In this document: positions 1-7,588 of the stretch, piece after piece
Layout: each line of letters starts with the position of its first letter
Numbering within the stretch: position 1 is the first letter of the stretch
NCBI GenBank assembly: GCA_025362115.1
Contig: JANYIK010000060.1
Span: 1 to 9,786, forward strand
DNA length: 9,786 nucleotides
Direction of reading: 5' to 3'
Origin: Methylophilaceae bacterium
Lineage (GTDB): Bacteria; Pseudomonadota; Gammaproteobacteria; Burkholderiales; Methylophilaceae
The notes under the pieces: model-generated
What the model was told of the DNA's origin: nothing
Seen by the model: only the letters and a program-made list of their open reading frames with translations
Databases searched by the model: none
Translations under genes and position numbers: made by a program

Positions 1-1
1 G

Positions 2-466
2 GGTGTTTTAGAAAAAGGCTTTGTTACCACCACGCTCGATACCGTGATTAACTACACGCGCACTGGCTCGATGTGGCCGATGACGTTTGGTTTGGCGTGC
101 TGCGCGGTGGAAATGATGCACGCTGGTGCTTCGCGCTACGACCTTGACCGTTTTGGTATCGTGTTCCGTCCCAGCCCGCGCCAGTCGGATGTGATGATCG
201 TGGCAGGTACATTGATCAATAAAATGGCACCCGCATTGCGTAAGGTTTACGACCAGATGGCCGAGCCGCGTTGGGTAATCTCGATGGGGAGCTGTGCTAA
301 CGGCGGCGGCTACTACCATTATTCATATTCGGTAGTGCGCGGTTGCGACCGCATCGTGCCGGTGGATGTCTATGTGCCCGGATGCCCACCGACGGCGGAA
401 GCCTTGATGTATGGCATTATCCAACTACAAAACAAAATTAAACGTACCAATACCATAGCCAGATAA
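2..466 (+). CDS. nuoB: NADH-quinone oxidoreductase subunit B (NuoB), 5'-truncated by the window edge
   Basis: NuoB is the peripheral-arm subunit that binds the terminal [4Fe-4S] cluster N2 and passes electrons to quinone at the interface with NuoD. The open frame reaches the left edge: reading from position 2 gives GVLEKGFVTTTLDTVINYTR, which is typical NuoB sequence before the first internal Met at 44. The true start therefore lies just outside, and by comparison with remembered relatives only about four residues are missing. The 154 visible residues include the adjacent cysteine pair (visible residues 33-34, LACCAVEMM), the SMGSCANGGG cysteine (98) and the VPGCPP cysteine (128), which together are the N2 ligands. 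The YYHYSYS segment after the third cysteine is the longer form shared with mitochondrial PSST, unlike E. coli. The C-terminus NKIKRTNTIAR is complete. The stop overlaps the nuoC start by one base (TAATG). Identification is very secure. Confidence 0.98.
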   Translation, partial: GVLEKGFVTTTLDTVINYTRTGSMWPMTFGLACCAVEMMHAGASRYDLDRFGIVFRPSPRQSDVMIVAGTLINKMAPALRKVYDQMAEPRWVISMGSCANGGGYYHYSYSVVRGCDRIVPVDVYVPGCPPTAEALMYGIIQLQNKIKRTNTIAR

Positions 467-1059
467 TGAGCCGCCTCGATGACCTACAAAATATCGCCAG
501 CCAAGCGGTGGGCGAAAAAGTGCTGAAAATGTCTCAGCACGTGGGTGAATTGACGCTGGAAATCAATGCCGCCGATTGTGTGAGCGTATGCAAAACATTG
601 CGTGACGGCACAGGGCTGCAATTTGAGCAGTTGATAGATCTGTGCGGCTTGGATTACAGCGATTACAAAGAGGGCGCGTGGCAAGGCCGCCGTTATGCGG
701 TGGTGTATCACCTGTTGTCGGTGACGCTGAATCAGCGCATCCGCGTCAAAGCGTTTGTGGAGGATGATGAGTTCCCGGTGTTGGCGACGATGGTGGAGGT
801 ATGGCCAGCCGCCAATTGGTTTGAGCGCGAGGCATTTGACCTGTTTGGCATCATGTTTGAAAATCACCCCGATTTACGCCGGATTTTGACCGATTACGGT
901 TTTGTCGGCCATCCGTTCAGGAAAGATTTTCCTGTCATCGGTAATGTTGAAATGCGTTACGACCCAGAACAAAAGCGCGTGATTTACCAGCCAGTTTCAA
1001 TAGAAATGCGTAACAACGTGCCGAGAATCATTCGTGACGAAGGGGCGCATCGTGGCTAA
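466..1059 (+). CDS. nuoC: NADH-quinone oxidoreductase subunit C (NuoC, 30 kDa-type)
   Basis: NuoC is a cofactor-free peripheral-arm subunit that packs against NuoD and NuoI. At 197 aa it matches stand-alone NuoC proteins, and the gene is not fused to nuoD as in E. coli. The family signature lies in the C-terminal half: WFEREAFDLFGI at residues 118-129, then HPDLRRILTDYGF and GHPFRKDFP across residues 134-156, followed by VEMRYD. The usual FEGHPDL reads FENHPDL here, a minor substitution. The ATG overlaps the nuoB stop by one base. No strong Shine-Dalgarno is visible just upstream, so translation is probably coupled to nuoB. The C-terminus (PRIIRDEGAHRG) looks complete and does not run into the inverted repeat that follows. 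Confidence 0.97.
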   Translation: MSRLDDLQNIASQAVGEKVLKMSQHVGELTLEINAADCVSVCKTLRDGTGLQFEQLIDLCGLDYSDYKEGAWQGRRYAVVYHLLSVTLNQRIRVKAFVEDDEFPVLATMVEVWPAANWFEREAFDLFGIMFENHPDLRRILTDYGFVGHPFRKDFPVIGNVEMRYDPEQKRVIYQPVSIEMRNNVPRIIRDEGAHRG

Positions 1060-1076
1060 AACGCTAAACATGCATC

Positions 1077-1145
1077 CGTCATTCCAGCGAAAGCTGGAAT
1101 CCAGTTTTTCAGTTCGCATGGATTCCAGCTTTCGCTGGAATGACG
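1077..1145. repeat. Nested inverted repeat (27-bp perfect arms, each arm a mini-hairpin)
   Basis: The left arm at 1077-1103 is the exact reverse complement of the right arm at 1119-1145 (27 of 27 bases), separated by a 15-nt spacer at 1104-1118. Each arm is itself palindromic: 1081-1100 reads ATTCCAGC-GAAA-GCTGGAAT, an 8-bp stem with a GAAA loop, and 1122-1141 is its inverted copy with TTTC in the loop. In RNA the element can fold either as one long hairpin or as two short ones. The pattern (GTCATTCC...GGAATCC) resembles dispersed palindromic repeats known in many proteobacteria, such as the dRS3 repeat of Neisseria (ATTCCC, 8 bases, GGGAAT), and the paired inverted layout resembles REP/BIME units. 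Membership of a dispersed family is an inference; the fold is directly visible. It does not interrupt either neighbouring gene. Confidence 0.9.
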
Positions 1146-1153
1146 TTCTAATC

Positions 1154-1158
1154 AAGAG
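1154..1158 (+). promoter_or_regulatory. Ribosome binding site of nuoD
   Basis: AAGAG sits 8 nt before the ATG at 1167. It lies upstream of, and partly covers, the alternative in-frame GTG at 1158, and so supports the ATG as the real start. It starts 9 nt after the right arm of the inverted repeat, so a long hairpin would leave it single-stranded. Confidence 0.65.
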
Positions 1159-1166
1159 TGTTGCAT

Positions 1167-2420
1167 ATGGCTGAGATTCGTAATTACACGATGAATTTTG
1201 GTCCGCAGCATCCTGCCGCGCACGGCGTGTTGCGTTTGGTGCTGGAGCTGGATGGCGAAGTCATCGAACGCGCTGACCCGCATATCGGCTTGCTGCATCG
1301 CGCTACAGAAAAACTGGCCGAACACCGTACCTTCCTGCAAGCCTTGCCGTATATGGATAGACTGGACTACGTGTCCATGATGGCCAACGAACACGCTTAC
1401 GTGATGGCGATTGAAAAGCTGATGGGCATAGAAGTGCCGATTCGCGCCCAGTACATCCGCGTCATGTTCGACGAAATTACCCGTATCCTCAATCACTTGC
1501 TGTGGCTGGGTGCGCACGCGCTGGACGTGGGTGCGATGTCGGTGTTTCTGTATGCGTTCAGGGAGCGTGAGGACTTGTTTGATGTATACGAGGCAGTTTC
1601 CGGCGCACGTATGCATGCTGCCTATTACCGCCCCGGCGGCGTGTACCGCGATTTGCCCGACCGGATGCCGCAGTATCTGCCCTCCAAAAGCCAAAATGCC
1701 AAAGAAATCGGGCGTTTGAACGAGAATCGTCAAGGTTCGGTGCTGGATTTTATTGAAGATTTCGTTAAGCGGTTTCCAGGCTATGTGGATGAATACGAAA
1801 CCCTGCTTACCGACAACCGCATCTGGAAACAGCGCACTGTCGGCATCGGTGTCGTCACGCCAGAACGGGCATTGGCGCTGGGTATGACTGGCCCTATGTT
1901 GCGCGGCTCTGGTATCGCATGGGATTTGCGTAAAAAGCAGCCGTATGAAGTGTATGACCGCATGGATTTTGACATTCCGCTTGGCACCAACGGCGATTGC
2001 TACGACCGTTATTTGGTGCGTATGCAAGAATTCCGTGAATCCAACCGCATCATCCAGCAGTGTATTACTTGGCTACGCGCCAATCCGGGGCCGGTGATTA
2101 GCGATAACACCAAGGTCGCGCCGCCCTCGCGTGAGACCATGAAACACGACATGGAGGCGCTGATACACCACTTTAAGCTGTTCACCGAAGGTTTTCATGT
2201 GCCGGAAGGCGAGGCTTATGCCGCTATTGAACATCCAAAAGGTGAGTTCGGTATTTATTTGGTGTCGGACGGCGCGAATAAGCCCTATCGTCTAAAAATC
2301 CGTGCGCCTGGCTTTCCGCATTTAGCGGCACTGGACGAAATGACGCGCGGCCACATGATTGCCGATTTGGTGGCTATCATAGGTACGCAAGATATTGTTT
2401 TTGGGGAGATTGACCGCTGA
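1167..2420 (+). CDS. nuoD: NADH-quinone oxidoreductase subunit D (NuoD, 49 kDa-type)
   Basis: NuoD forms much of the quinone-binding cavity next to cluster N2 and is related to the large subunit of [NiFe] hydrogenases, without the metal. The ATG at 1167 gives 417 aa beginning MAEIRNYTMNFGPQHPAAHG, a typical start and length for this family. The in-frame GTG at 1158 adds only three residues and lacks a well-placed binding site. The HPAAHG loop (His15, His19) and PYMDRLDYVSMM (Tyr68) carry the His and Tyr that contact the quinone headgroup in characterised complexes. Other family blocks are present: RILNHLLWLGAHALDVGA, ARMHAAYYRPGGV and the C-terminal KIRAPGFPHLAAL, ending QDIVFGEIDR. The stop overlaps the nuoE ATG by one base (TGATG). 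A 291-aa open frame on the opposite strand here is a codon-bias shadow. Confidence 0.98.
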   Translation: MAEIRNYTMNFGPQHPAAHGVLRLVLELDGEVIERADPHIGLLHRATEKLAEHRTFLQALPYMDRLDYVSMMANEHAYVMAIEKLMGIEVPIRAQYIRVMFDEITRILNHLLWLGAHALDVGAMSVFLYAFREREDLFDVYEAVSGARMHAAYYRPGGVYRDLPDRMPQYLPSKSQNAKEIGRLNENRQGSVLDFIEDFVKRFPGYVDEYETLLTDNRIWKQRTVGIGVVTPERALALGMTGPMLRGSGIAWDLRKKQPYEVYDRMDFDIPLGTNGDCYDRYLVRMQEFRESNRIIQQCITWLRANPGPVISDNTKVAPPSRETMKHDMEALIHHFKLFTEGFHVPEGEAYAAIEHPKGEFGIYLVSDGANKPYRLKIRAPGFPHLAALDEMTRGHMIADLVAIIGTQDIVFGEIDR

Positions 2421-2893
2421 TGTTGTCAAAACAAGCCATAGCAAAGATCGACCGCGAACTCAGCAAATATCCGGCTGACCAGCGCCGAGCCGCGGTGATG
2501 TCGGCGCTGCGTATCGCGCAGGTGGAGCACGGCTGGCTGTCGAAGGAAGCGATCGCTGACGTGGCGGCATATCTGGGTATCCCTGACATTGCGGCGCTGG
2601 AAGTCGCTAGCTTTTACAATATGTATGAACTAGAAGCCGTGGGCAAATACAAGCTCACCGTATGCACCAATATTTCCTGCATGTTGCGCGATGCCGAGGG
2701 CATCGTGGAGCATCTGGAACACAAGCTGGGTGTGCATTGCGGCGAAACCACGGCGGACGGAAAATTTACCCTGCGTGAGGGCGAATGCATGGGAGCTTGT
2801 GGCGGAGCGCCGCTGTTATTGATTAACAACCATGAAATGCGTGAATTTCTGACTCCTGAGAAAGTGGATGTGATGCTGGAGGAGTTGAATTGA
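2420..2893 (+). CDS. nuoE: NADH-quinone oxidoreductase subunit E (NuoE, 24 kDa-type)
   Basis: NuoE carries the [2Fe-2S] cluster N1a, near the FMN of NuoF. It is a 157-aa thioredoxin-fold protein with an N-terminal helical part (VMSALRIAQVEHGWLSKEAI, then VASFYNMYEL). The four cluster ligands are in the expected C-x4-C ... C-x3-C pattern: Cys82 and Cys87 in VCTNISCML, Cys123 and Cys127 in ECMGACGGAP. The start overlaps the nuoD stop by one base, and GGGGAG at 2403-2408 lies 11 nt upstream as a plausible binding site. The last codons contain the strong ribosome binding site of nuoF, and the stop overlaps the nuoF start. Confidence 0.98.
   Translation: MLSKQAIAKIDRELSKYPADQRRAAVMSALRIAQVEHGWLSKEAIADVAAYLGIPDIAALEVASFYNMYELEAVGKYKLTVCTNISCMLRDAEGIVEHLEHKLGVHCGETTADGKFTLREGECMGACGGAPLLLINNHEMREFLTPEKVDVMLEELN
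2878..2884 (+). promoter_or_regulatory. Strong Shine-Dalgarno supporting the TTG start of nuoF
   Basis: GGAGGAG lies inside the end of nuoE, 5 nt before the TTG at 2890. No ATG or GTG occurs in the nuoF frame near here, and the frame upstream of the TTG is soon closed by a stop (an in-frame TGA). This motif is the main evidence that the TTG is the real initiator. Confidence 0.75.
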
Positions 2894-4173
2894 GCGGCTC
2901 GTTCAATCAGGTCTGTTTCAGAACGGTAGGTTTGCCCAATCCTGCCTCGCTAAAAACCTATCGCAGCGTGGGTGGTTACGAGGTGCTCAAACGCATCATC
3001 ACCGAGAAAATCCCAGCAGCAGAAATCATTGCGGAAATCAAGCTCTCTGGTTTGCGCGGACGCGGTGGTGCGGGGTTTCCCACAGGCCTTAAATGGACTT
3101 TCATGCCACGTAATTACGATGGTGAGAAATATCTGGTATGCAACTCGGATGAAGGCGAACCTGGTACCTTCAAAGACCGTGACATTCTGCGCTACAACCC
3201 GCATCAAATCATCGAAGGCATGGCGATTGGTGCTTACACCATGGGAGTGAAGACTGCTTACAATTACATCCACGGCGAAATCTGGGCGGAGTACGAGATT
3301 TTTGAACGCGCGCTGGATGAAGCCCGTGTCGCTGGCTTATTGGGTGACAATATTCTAGGCACGGATTTCACTTTCAATCTCTACGCTCACCACGGCTATG
3401 GCGCTTACATCTGTGGCGAAGAAACCGCGCTGATTGAGTCCATCGAAGGTAAAAAAGGCCAGCCGCGTTTTAAGCCACCCTTCCCTGCCACCTACGGCGT
3501 GTTTGGCAAGCCCAGCACCATCAACAACACCGAGACTTTTGCTTCTGTGCCGTATATTTTGCAGCACGGCGGACAAAACTTTTTAGACTTGGGCGTAGCC
3601 AATTCCGGCGGCACAAAATTGTTCTCCATTTCTGGTCACGTAGAAAAGCCATGCAACGTCGAAGTCAATATGGGTATGCCTTTTCCTGAGTTGTTAGCGC
3701 TCGCTGGGGGAGTGTGGAAGGGTCGCAAATTGAAGGCGGTGATTCCTGGCGGATCGTCCGTCCCGGTGGTGCCAGCCGACATCATGATGCAATGCACCAT
3801 GGACTATGACTCCATCGTCAAGGTGGGTGGCTCTATGCTGGGTGCGGGTTCGGTGATTGTCATGGATGAAACCACTGACATGGTCAAAACGCTGGATAGA
3901 CTCTCCTATTTTTATTACGAGGAATCTTGCGGTCAATGCACGCCGTGCCGCGAAGGTACCGGCTGGTTGTGGCGCGTGGTGCGTCGCATTGCCGAGGGTA
4001 AAGGGCGTATGGAAGATTTAGATTTGTTGACAGATGTCAGTAATAACATCTCTGGACGCACTATTTGCGCTTTGGGCGATGCGGCGGCGACTCCGGTGTT
4101 AAGCTTCATCAAGCATTTCCGCCCAGAATTTGAGTACTACATCGAGCATGGTCGTAGCATGTTAAAGGCCTGA
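2890..4173 (+). CDS. nuoF: NADH-quinone oxidoreductase subunit F (NuoF, 51 kDa-type, FMN/NADH-binding)
   Basis: NuoF oxidises NADH, holds FMN and passes electrons to the [4Fe-4S] cluster N3. At 427 aa it is of normal length. The glycine-rich GRGGAGFPTGLKW at residues 57-69 binds FMN/NADH. NSDEGEPGTFKDRD (85-98) and GAYICGEETALIESIEG (171-187) are further nucleotide-site motifs. The cluster N3 ligands are Cys347, Cys350 and Cys353 in ESCGQCTPCREGT plus Cys393 in RTICALGDAAA. The start is a TTG overlapping the nuoE stop by four bases (TTGA), with GGAGGAG 5 nt upstream; the N-terminus MSGSFNQVCFRTVGL then matches remembered relatives. A five-base gap leads to nuoG. Confidence 0.97.
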   Translation: MSGSFNQVCFRTVGLPNPASLKTYRSVGGYEVLKRIITEKIPAAEIIAEIKLSGLRGRGGAGFPTGLKWTFMPRNYDGEKYLVCNSDEGEPGTFKDRDILRYNPHQIIEGMAIGAYTMGVKTAYNYIHGEIWAEYEIFERALDEARVAGLLGDNILGTDFTFNLYAHHGYGAYICGEETALIESIEGKKGQPRFKPPFPATYGVFGKPSTINNTETFASVPYILQHGGQNFLDLGVANSGGTKLFSISGHVEKPCNVEVNMGMPFPELLALAGGVWKGRKLKAVIPGGSSVPVVPADIMMQCTMDYDSIVKVGGSMLGAGSVIVMDETTDMVKTLDRLSYFYYEESCGQCTPCREGTGWLWRVVRRIAEGKGRMEDLDLLTDVSNNISGRTICALGDAAATPVLSFIKHFRPEFEYYIEHGRSMLKA

Positions 4174-4178
4174 TCAAT

Positions 4179-6548
4179 ATGCTAAAAATTGAAATTGACG
4201 GTAAAGAGATTGAAGCCAAGGCGGGTACAACCATCATCGAGGTGGCCGACCGCGAGGGTATTCCTATTCCGCGTTTCTGCTATCACAAAAAGCTCACCGT
4301 CGCCGCCAACTGTCGTATGTGTTTGGTGCAGATAGAAAAATTTGGTAAACCGCTACCTGCTTGCGCCACGCCCGTTACCGATGGCATGAAAATTTTCACT
4401 CGCTCCGAATTTGCGGTTAAAGCGCAAAAGAGCGTGATGGAATTTTTGCTCATCAACCACCCCTTGGATTGCCCGATTTGCGACCAAGGTGGCGAGTGCG
4501 AACTGCAAGACATCGCCGTGGGCTACGGCGGCGGTGCGTCGCGTTATACTGAAGAAAAACGCGTAGTGTTGAACAAAAATATCGGCTCACTGATTTCCAC
4601 CGACATGACGCGCTGCATCCAATGTACGCGCTGTGTGCGCTTCTTGAAGGAAGTTGGTGGCATGATGGAGTTGGGCATGGTGGGGCGTGGCGAACATGCC
4701 GAAATTACCGCCTATGTAGACAAGAGTGTGGATTCCGAGTTGTCCGGTAACATTATTGATCTGTGCCCAGTAGGCGCGCTCACTAGCAAGCCCTTCCGTT
4801 ACTCCGCTCGCACTTGGGAATTGACCCGCAGGCAAGGCATTGCGCCGCACGACGGCTTGGGTTCGCCGATTGAGTATCACATCAAAGACAACAAGGTTAT
4901 GCGTGTGTTGCCGCGTGAAGAAGAAGGCGTGAACGAATGCTGGATTTCTGATCGCGACCGTTTTTCCTACGAGGCGCTTTCTAGCCCAGAACGCTTGACC
5001 AAGCCCATGATTAAAGATCACGGCAACTGGGTCGAGACTGACTGGCAGACTGCGCTGGAATTCGCCGCTAGCCGCATCAAAGCGGTTGTTAGCAATAATT
5101 CGCAAGAGTTGGGGGTGTTGGTGTCGCCGCAAAGCACCATGGAAGAAGGCTACTTGGCTAAAAAGCTAGCGCAGGGATTGAACTGTGGCAATGTAGATCA
5201 TCGTCTGCGCCAAGTGGATTTTACGCTGGACGGCAAGCATCTTGGTACGCCTTGGTTGGGTTGTACCATCGCCGATTTTGCTGAGATTGAGCGGGTGCTG
5301 GTGGTGGGTAGTAATTTGCGTAACGAGCATCCGCTACTTACGCATCGCTTGCGTCACGCCGTGAAAAATGGTGCTGAAGTTTCACTGATTAACGCGCTGG
5401 ATGACGACCCCTTGATGCCAATCGCTAACAAGCTGATAGAGGTACCTAGCGAGTTGGTAAGCTTGTTGGCACAAGTCCTGAAAGCATTGGTAGACTTGCC
5501 GAAAATTACACGTAAGCTGCCAGATGCGCTCGATTTGAGCAAAATAAAACCCACCGCAAGCGCTCAAAAAATTGCCGAAAGCTTGGCCGGATTCGGTCAG
5601 CGCGTATGTGTACTAGAGCCACGTGCAGGCGTGTTCTTGGGCAATATGGCGCAACACCATCCGCGTTATGCCGAGATTTATAGCCTTGCACAAACTATTG
5701 CCACCTTGAGCGGTGCTAGCTTTGGCGTGTTATCTGAAGCCGCCAATAGCGTGGGTGCCAATCTGGCTGATGTGTTGCCGGAAGCTGATGCGCTGAATGC
5801 GCGAACCATGTTGGAAGAAACTCGCAAAGCCTATCTGCTGGTCAATGTGGAACCAGAACTGGATTGTCACAACGCGCATCTGGCCACTGCCGCGATGGCC
5901 AAAGCAGAATGCGTGGTGGCGCTTACCGCATTCAAATCCGAGGCTTTGCGTGATGCCGACGTGCTGTTGCCTATTGCGCCGTTTAGCGAAACCTCCGGCA
6001 CTTTCATGAGCATGGAAGGTCGTGTGCAGGCTTTTGCCGCAGCAGTGAAACCGCTTGGTGAATGTCGTCCGGCTTGGAAGGTGTTGCGAGTGCTTGGGAA
6101 TTTACTGGGTGTTTCCGGTTTTGATTTCGATAGTTCGGAGCAGGTTAGCCGCGAGATGTTGAACGGCAAAGACGCCGCGAATTGTCTGAATAATCAGCTG
6201 AGCGAATTGCCCCCCATCAACCTGCAAGCCGCGTCTGGTAGTGCTTTACAGCGTGTGGGAGAAATCCTTTTGTATCAATCAGATGCCATCGTGCGTCGTG
6301 CTGTGCCTTTGCAAAAAACCAAGCATGGAGGGGTGTTGAGCGCCGCTATGCATGGCGAGCAATTGAAAAAACTGGGTTTGAGTGCGGGTGCCGAGGTCAA
6401 GTTAAGCCAAGGTAACGGCAGCAGTCACTTCAAAGTGTCGCAAGATGATCGCGTGCCAGTTGGTTGCGTGCGTCTGCCCGCCGCCCTTAAAGAGTCAGTG
6501 GCCTTGGGTGATTTGTTCGGTGAAATAAAGTTGGAGGCGGCGCGCTAA
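4179..6548 (+). CDS. nuoG: NADH-quinone oxidoreductase subunit G (NuoG, 75 kDa-type)
   Basis: NuoG conducts electrons from the NADH module toward NuoI through several Fe-S clusters. Residues 1 to about 80 form a plant-ferredoxin-like domain with N1b ligands Cys34, Cys45, Cys48 and Cys62. The next domain carries the N5 ligands His94, Cys98, Cys101 and Cys107 (HPLDCPICDQGGECELQD). A ferredoxin-like segment then supplies N4 with Cys146, Cys149, Cys152 and Cys196 (CIQCTRC ... DLCPVGA). The remaining residues, from about 210, resemble the molybdopterin oxidoreductase fold but have no catalytic role in complex I. The extra N7 cluster of E. coli and Thermus is absent: the corresponding region reads IAPHDGLGSPIEYHI with no cysteines, as in mitochondria. 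The 789-aa length is shorter than E. coli NuoG, as in related bacteria. A weak AAAGG at 4164-4168 precedes the ATG by 10 nt, and the stop overlaps the nuoH ATG by one base. Confidence 0.98.
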   Translation: MLKIEIDGKEIEAKAGTTIIEVADREGIPIPRFCYHKKLTVAANCRMCLVQIEKFGKPLPACATPVTDGMKIFTRSEFAVKAQKSVMEFLLINHPLDCPICDQGGECELQDIAVGYGGGASRYTEEKRVVLNKNIGSLISTDMTRCIQCTRCVRFLKEVGGMMELGMVGRGEHAEITAYVDKSVDSELSGNIIDLCPVGALTSKPFRYSARTWELTRRQGIAPHDGLGSPIEYHIKDNKVMRVLPREEEGVNECWISDRDRFSYEALSSPERLTKPMIKDHGNWVETDWQTALEFAASRIKAVVSNNSQELGVLVSPQSTMEEGYLAKKLAQGLNCGNVDHRLRQVDFTLDGKHLGTPWLGCTIADFAEIERVLVVGSNLRNEHPLLTHRLRHAVKNGAEVSLINALDDDPLMPIANKLIEVPSELVSLLAQVLKALVDLPKITRKLPDALDLSKIKPTASAQKIAESLAGFGQRVCVLEPRAGVFLGNMAQHHPRYAEIYSLAQTIATLSGASFGVLSEAANSVGANLADVLPEADALNARTMLEETRKAYLLVNVEPELDCHNAHLATAAMAKAECVVALTAFKSEALRDADVLLPIAPFSETSGTFMSMEGRVQAFAAAVKPLGECRPAWKVLRVLGNLLGVSGFDFDSSEQVSREMLNGKDAANCLNNQLSELPPINLQAASGSALQRVGEILLYQSDAIVRRAVPLQKTKHGGVLSAAMHGEQLKKLGLSAGAEVKLSQGNGSSHFKVSQDDRVPVGCVRLPAALKESVALGDLFGEIKLEAAR
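6533..6537 (+). promoter_or_regulatory. Ribosome binding site of nuoH
   Basis: GGAGG within the last codons of nuoG lies 10 nt before the nuoH ATG at 6548. With the one-base stop/start overlap, it supports this start and coupled translation. Confidence 0.6.
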
Positions 6549-7588
6549 TGGATGGCTCAACGCACAGCTTGATGAGCCTCGCGCAAGGCATGCTGGGCAG
6601 CGTTTGGCCTTTGGTGTGGACGATGCTCAAGATTATCGCCATCGTGTTGCCGGTGATGGTGTGTGTGGCCTATCTTACCTACGCCGAGCGCAAGATCATT
6701 GGCTATATGCAAGTGCGGATGGGACCCAACCGTGTGGGTTATTTCGGTCTGCTGCAACCGATTGCCGACGCGCTCAAGCTGTTGATGAAAGAAGTCATCA
6801 TCCCCACGGCTTCCAACAAATCTTTGTTTTTGGTTGCACCCATGCTATCTATCGCTCCCGCATTGGCGGCTTGGGCGGTGGTGCCGTTTGATCCCAATTT
6901 AGTCTTGGCCAATGTGGATGCCAGCTTGCTCTATATCATGGCGGTGACCTCCATGGGCGTGTATGGCGTGATTGTGGCGGGCTGGGCATCTAACTCCAAA
7001 TACGCATTTTTGGGGGCGATGCGCTCTGCTGCCCAGATTGTGTCTTACGAAATTGCCATGGGTTTTGCGTTGGTGGGGGTGTTGATGTGTGCCAACAGTC
7101 TGAACTTGGTGAAAATCGTGCAAGCGCAGGCAGGAGGCTTGTTTCACTGGTATTGGTTGCCGCTGTTCCCACTGTTCGTGGTGTATTTCATCTCCGGTGT
7201 GGCCGAAACCAACCGTGCACCGTTTGACGTGGCCGAGGGCGAATCGGAAATTGTCGCCGGTTTCCATGTGGAATATTCCGGCATGTCTTTCGCCATCTTT
7301 TTCTTGGCTGAATACGCCAATATGATATTGGTAGCCACACTGGCTGCCACTATGTTCCTCGGTGGTTGGTTATCTCCAGTAACGTTTCTGCCAGATAGTT
7401 TCTTATGGTTGCTGGCAAAGATTGGCTTCATGTTGTTCTTTTTCTTGTGGTTCCGTGCCACCTTTCCCCGTTACCGCTATGACCAAATCATGCGCCTGGG
7501 CTGGAAGGTGTTTATCCCCATCACCTTGGTGTGGATTATCGTGGTCGGAGCTTTTATGCAAACCCCGTTGGCTTACCTTTTTCACTAG
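6548..7588 (+). CDS. nuoH: NADH-quinone oxidoreductase subunit H (NuoH, ND1-type membrane subunit)
   Basis: NuoH is the membrane subunit that anchors the peripheral arm and forms the entrance to the quinone channel. The 346-aa protein is strongly hydrophobic with roughly eight membrane segments, the first at about residues 20-44. The two diagnostic ND1 blocks are present: YAERKIIGYMQVRMGPNRVG at residues 45-64, and ETNRAPFDVAEGESEIVAGF at 220-239 continuing into HVEYSG. The second is the acidic cytoplasmic loop near the quinone site. RATFPRYRYDQIM (303-315) is also typical. The gene begins on the nuoG stop (TAATG) and is followed by a nine-base gap to the preferred nuoI start. Confidence 0.98.
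   Translation: MDGSTHSLMSLAQGMLGSVWPLVWTMLKIIAIVLPVMVCVAYLTYAERKIIGYMQVRMGPNRVGYFGLLQPIADALKLLMKEVIIPTASNKSLFLVAPMLSIAPALAAWAVVPFDPNLVLANVDASLLYIMAVTSMGVYGVIVAGWASNSKYAFLGAMRSAAQIVSYEIAMGFALVGVLMCANSLNLVKIVQAQAGGLFHWYWLPLFPLFVVYFISGVAETNRAPFDVAEGESEIVAGFHVEYSGMSFAIFFLAEYANMILVATLAATMFLGGWLSPVTFLPDSFLWLLAKIGFMLFFFLWFRATFPRYRYDQIMRLGWKVFIPITLVWIIVVGAFMQTPLAYLFH

Larger units (their letters stand above)
1060..1166. other. nuoC-nuoD intergenic gap with an inverted-repeat element
   Basis: This 107-nt gap is long for an operon whose other junctions, apart from nuoI-nuoJ, range from a 4-nt overlap to a 9-nt gap. Nearly all of it is a perfect inverted repeat (1077-1145), listed separately. The remainder is about 17 nt after the nuoC stop and about 21 nt before the nuoD ATG, the latter holding the nuoD ribosome binding site. 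I see no short gene and no convincing promoter. Confidence 0.9.

Noticed and set aside
44..466. Treating the ATG at 44 as the nuoB start.
   Set aside because: The frame is open back to position 2 and encodes conserved NuoB sequence (GVLEKGFVTT). The gene is cut by the window edge and does not start at 44.
1077..1145. A full intrinsic terminator ending an operon at nuoC.
   Set aside because: The long 27-bp hairpin is followed by TTCTAATC with no T-run, and nuoD onward clearly belongs to the same operon. At most the first mini-hairpin acts as a weak attenuator.
1158..1166. GTG at 1158 as the nuoD start.
   Set aside because: It overlaps the AAGAG motif, which serves the ATG at 1167. The family N-terminus begins MAEIRNYTMNFGPQHP.
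1152..2027. Long 291-codon open frame on the minus strand opposite nuoD.
   Set aside because: Its His/Arg/Gln-rich composition is typical of an antisense shadow of a GC-biased gene. It covers a strongly conserved nuoD region and shows no recognisable domain.
4587..5132. 181-codon minus-strand open frame opposite nuoG.
   Set aside because: It is an antisense shadow with no recognisable domain, fully inside a clearly identified NuoG coding region.
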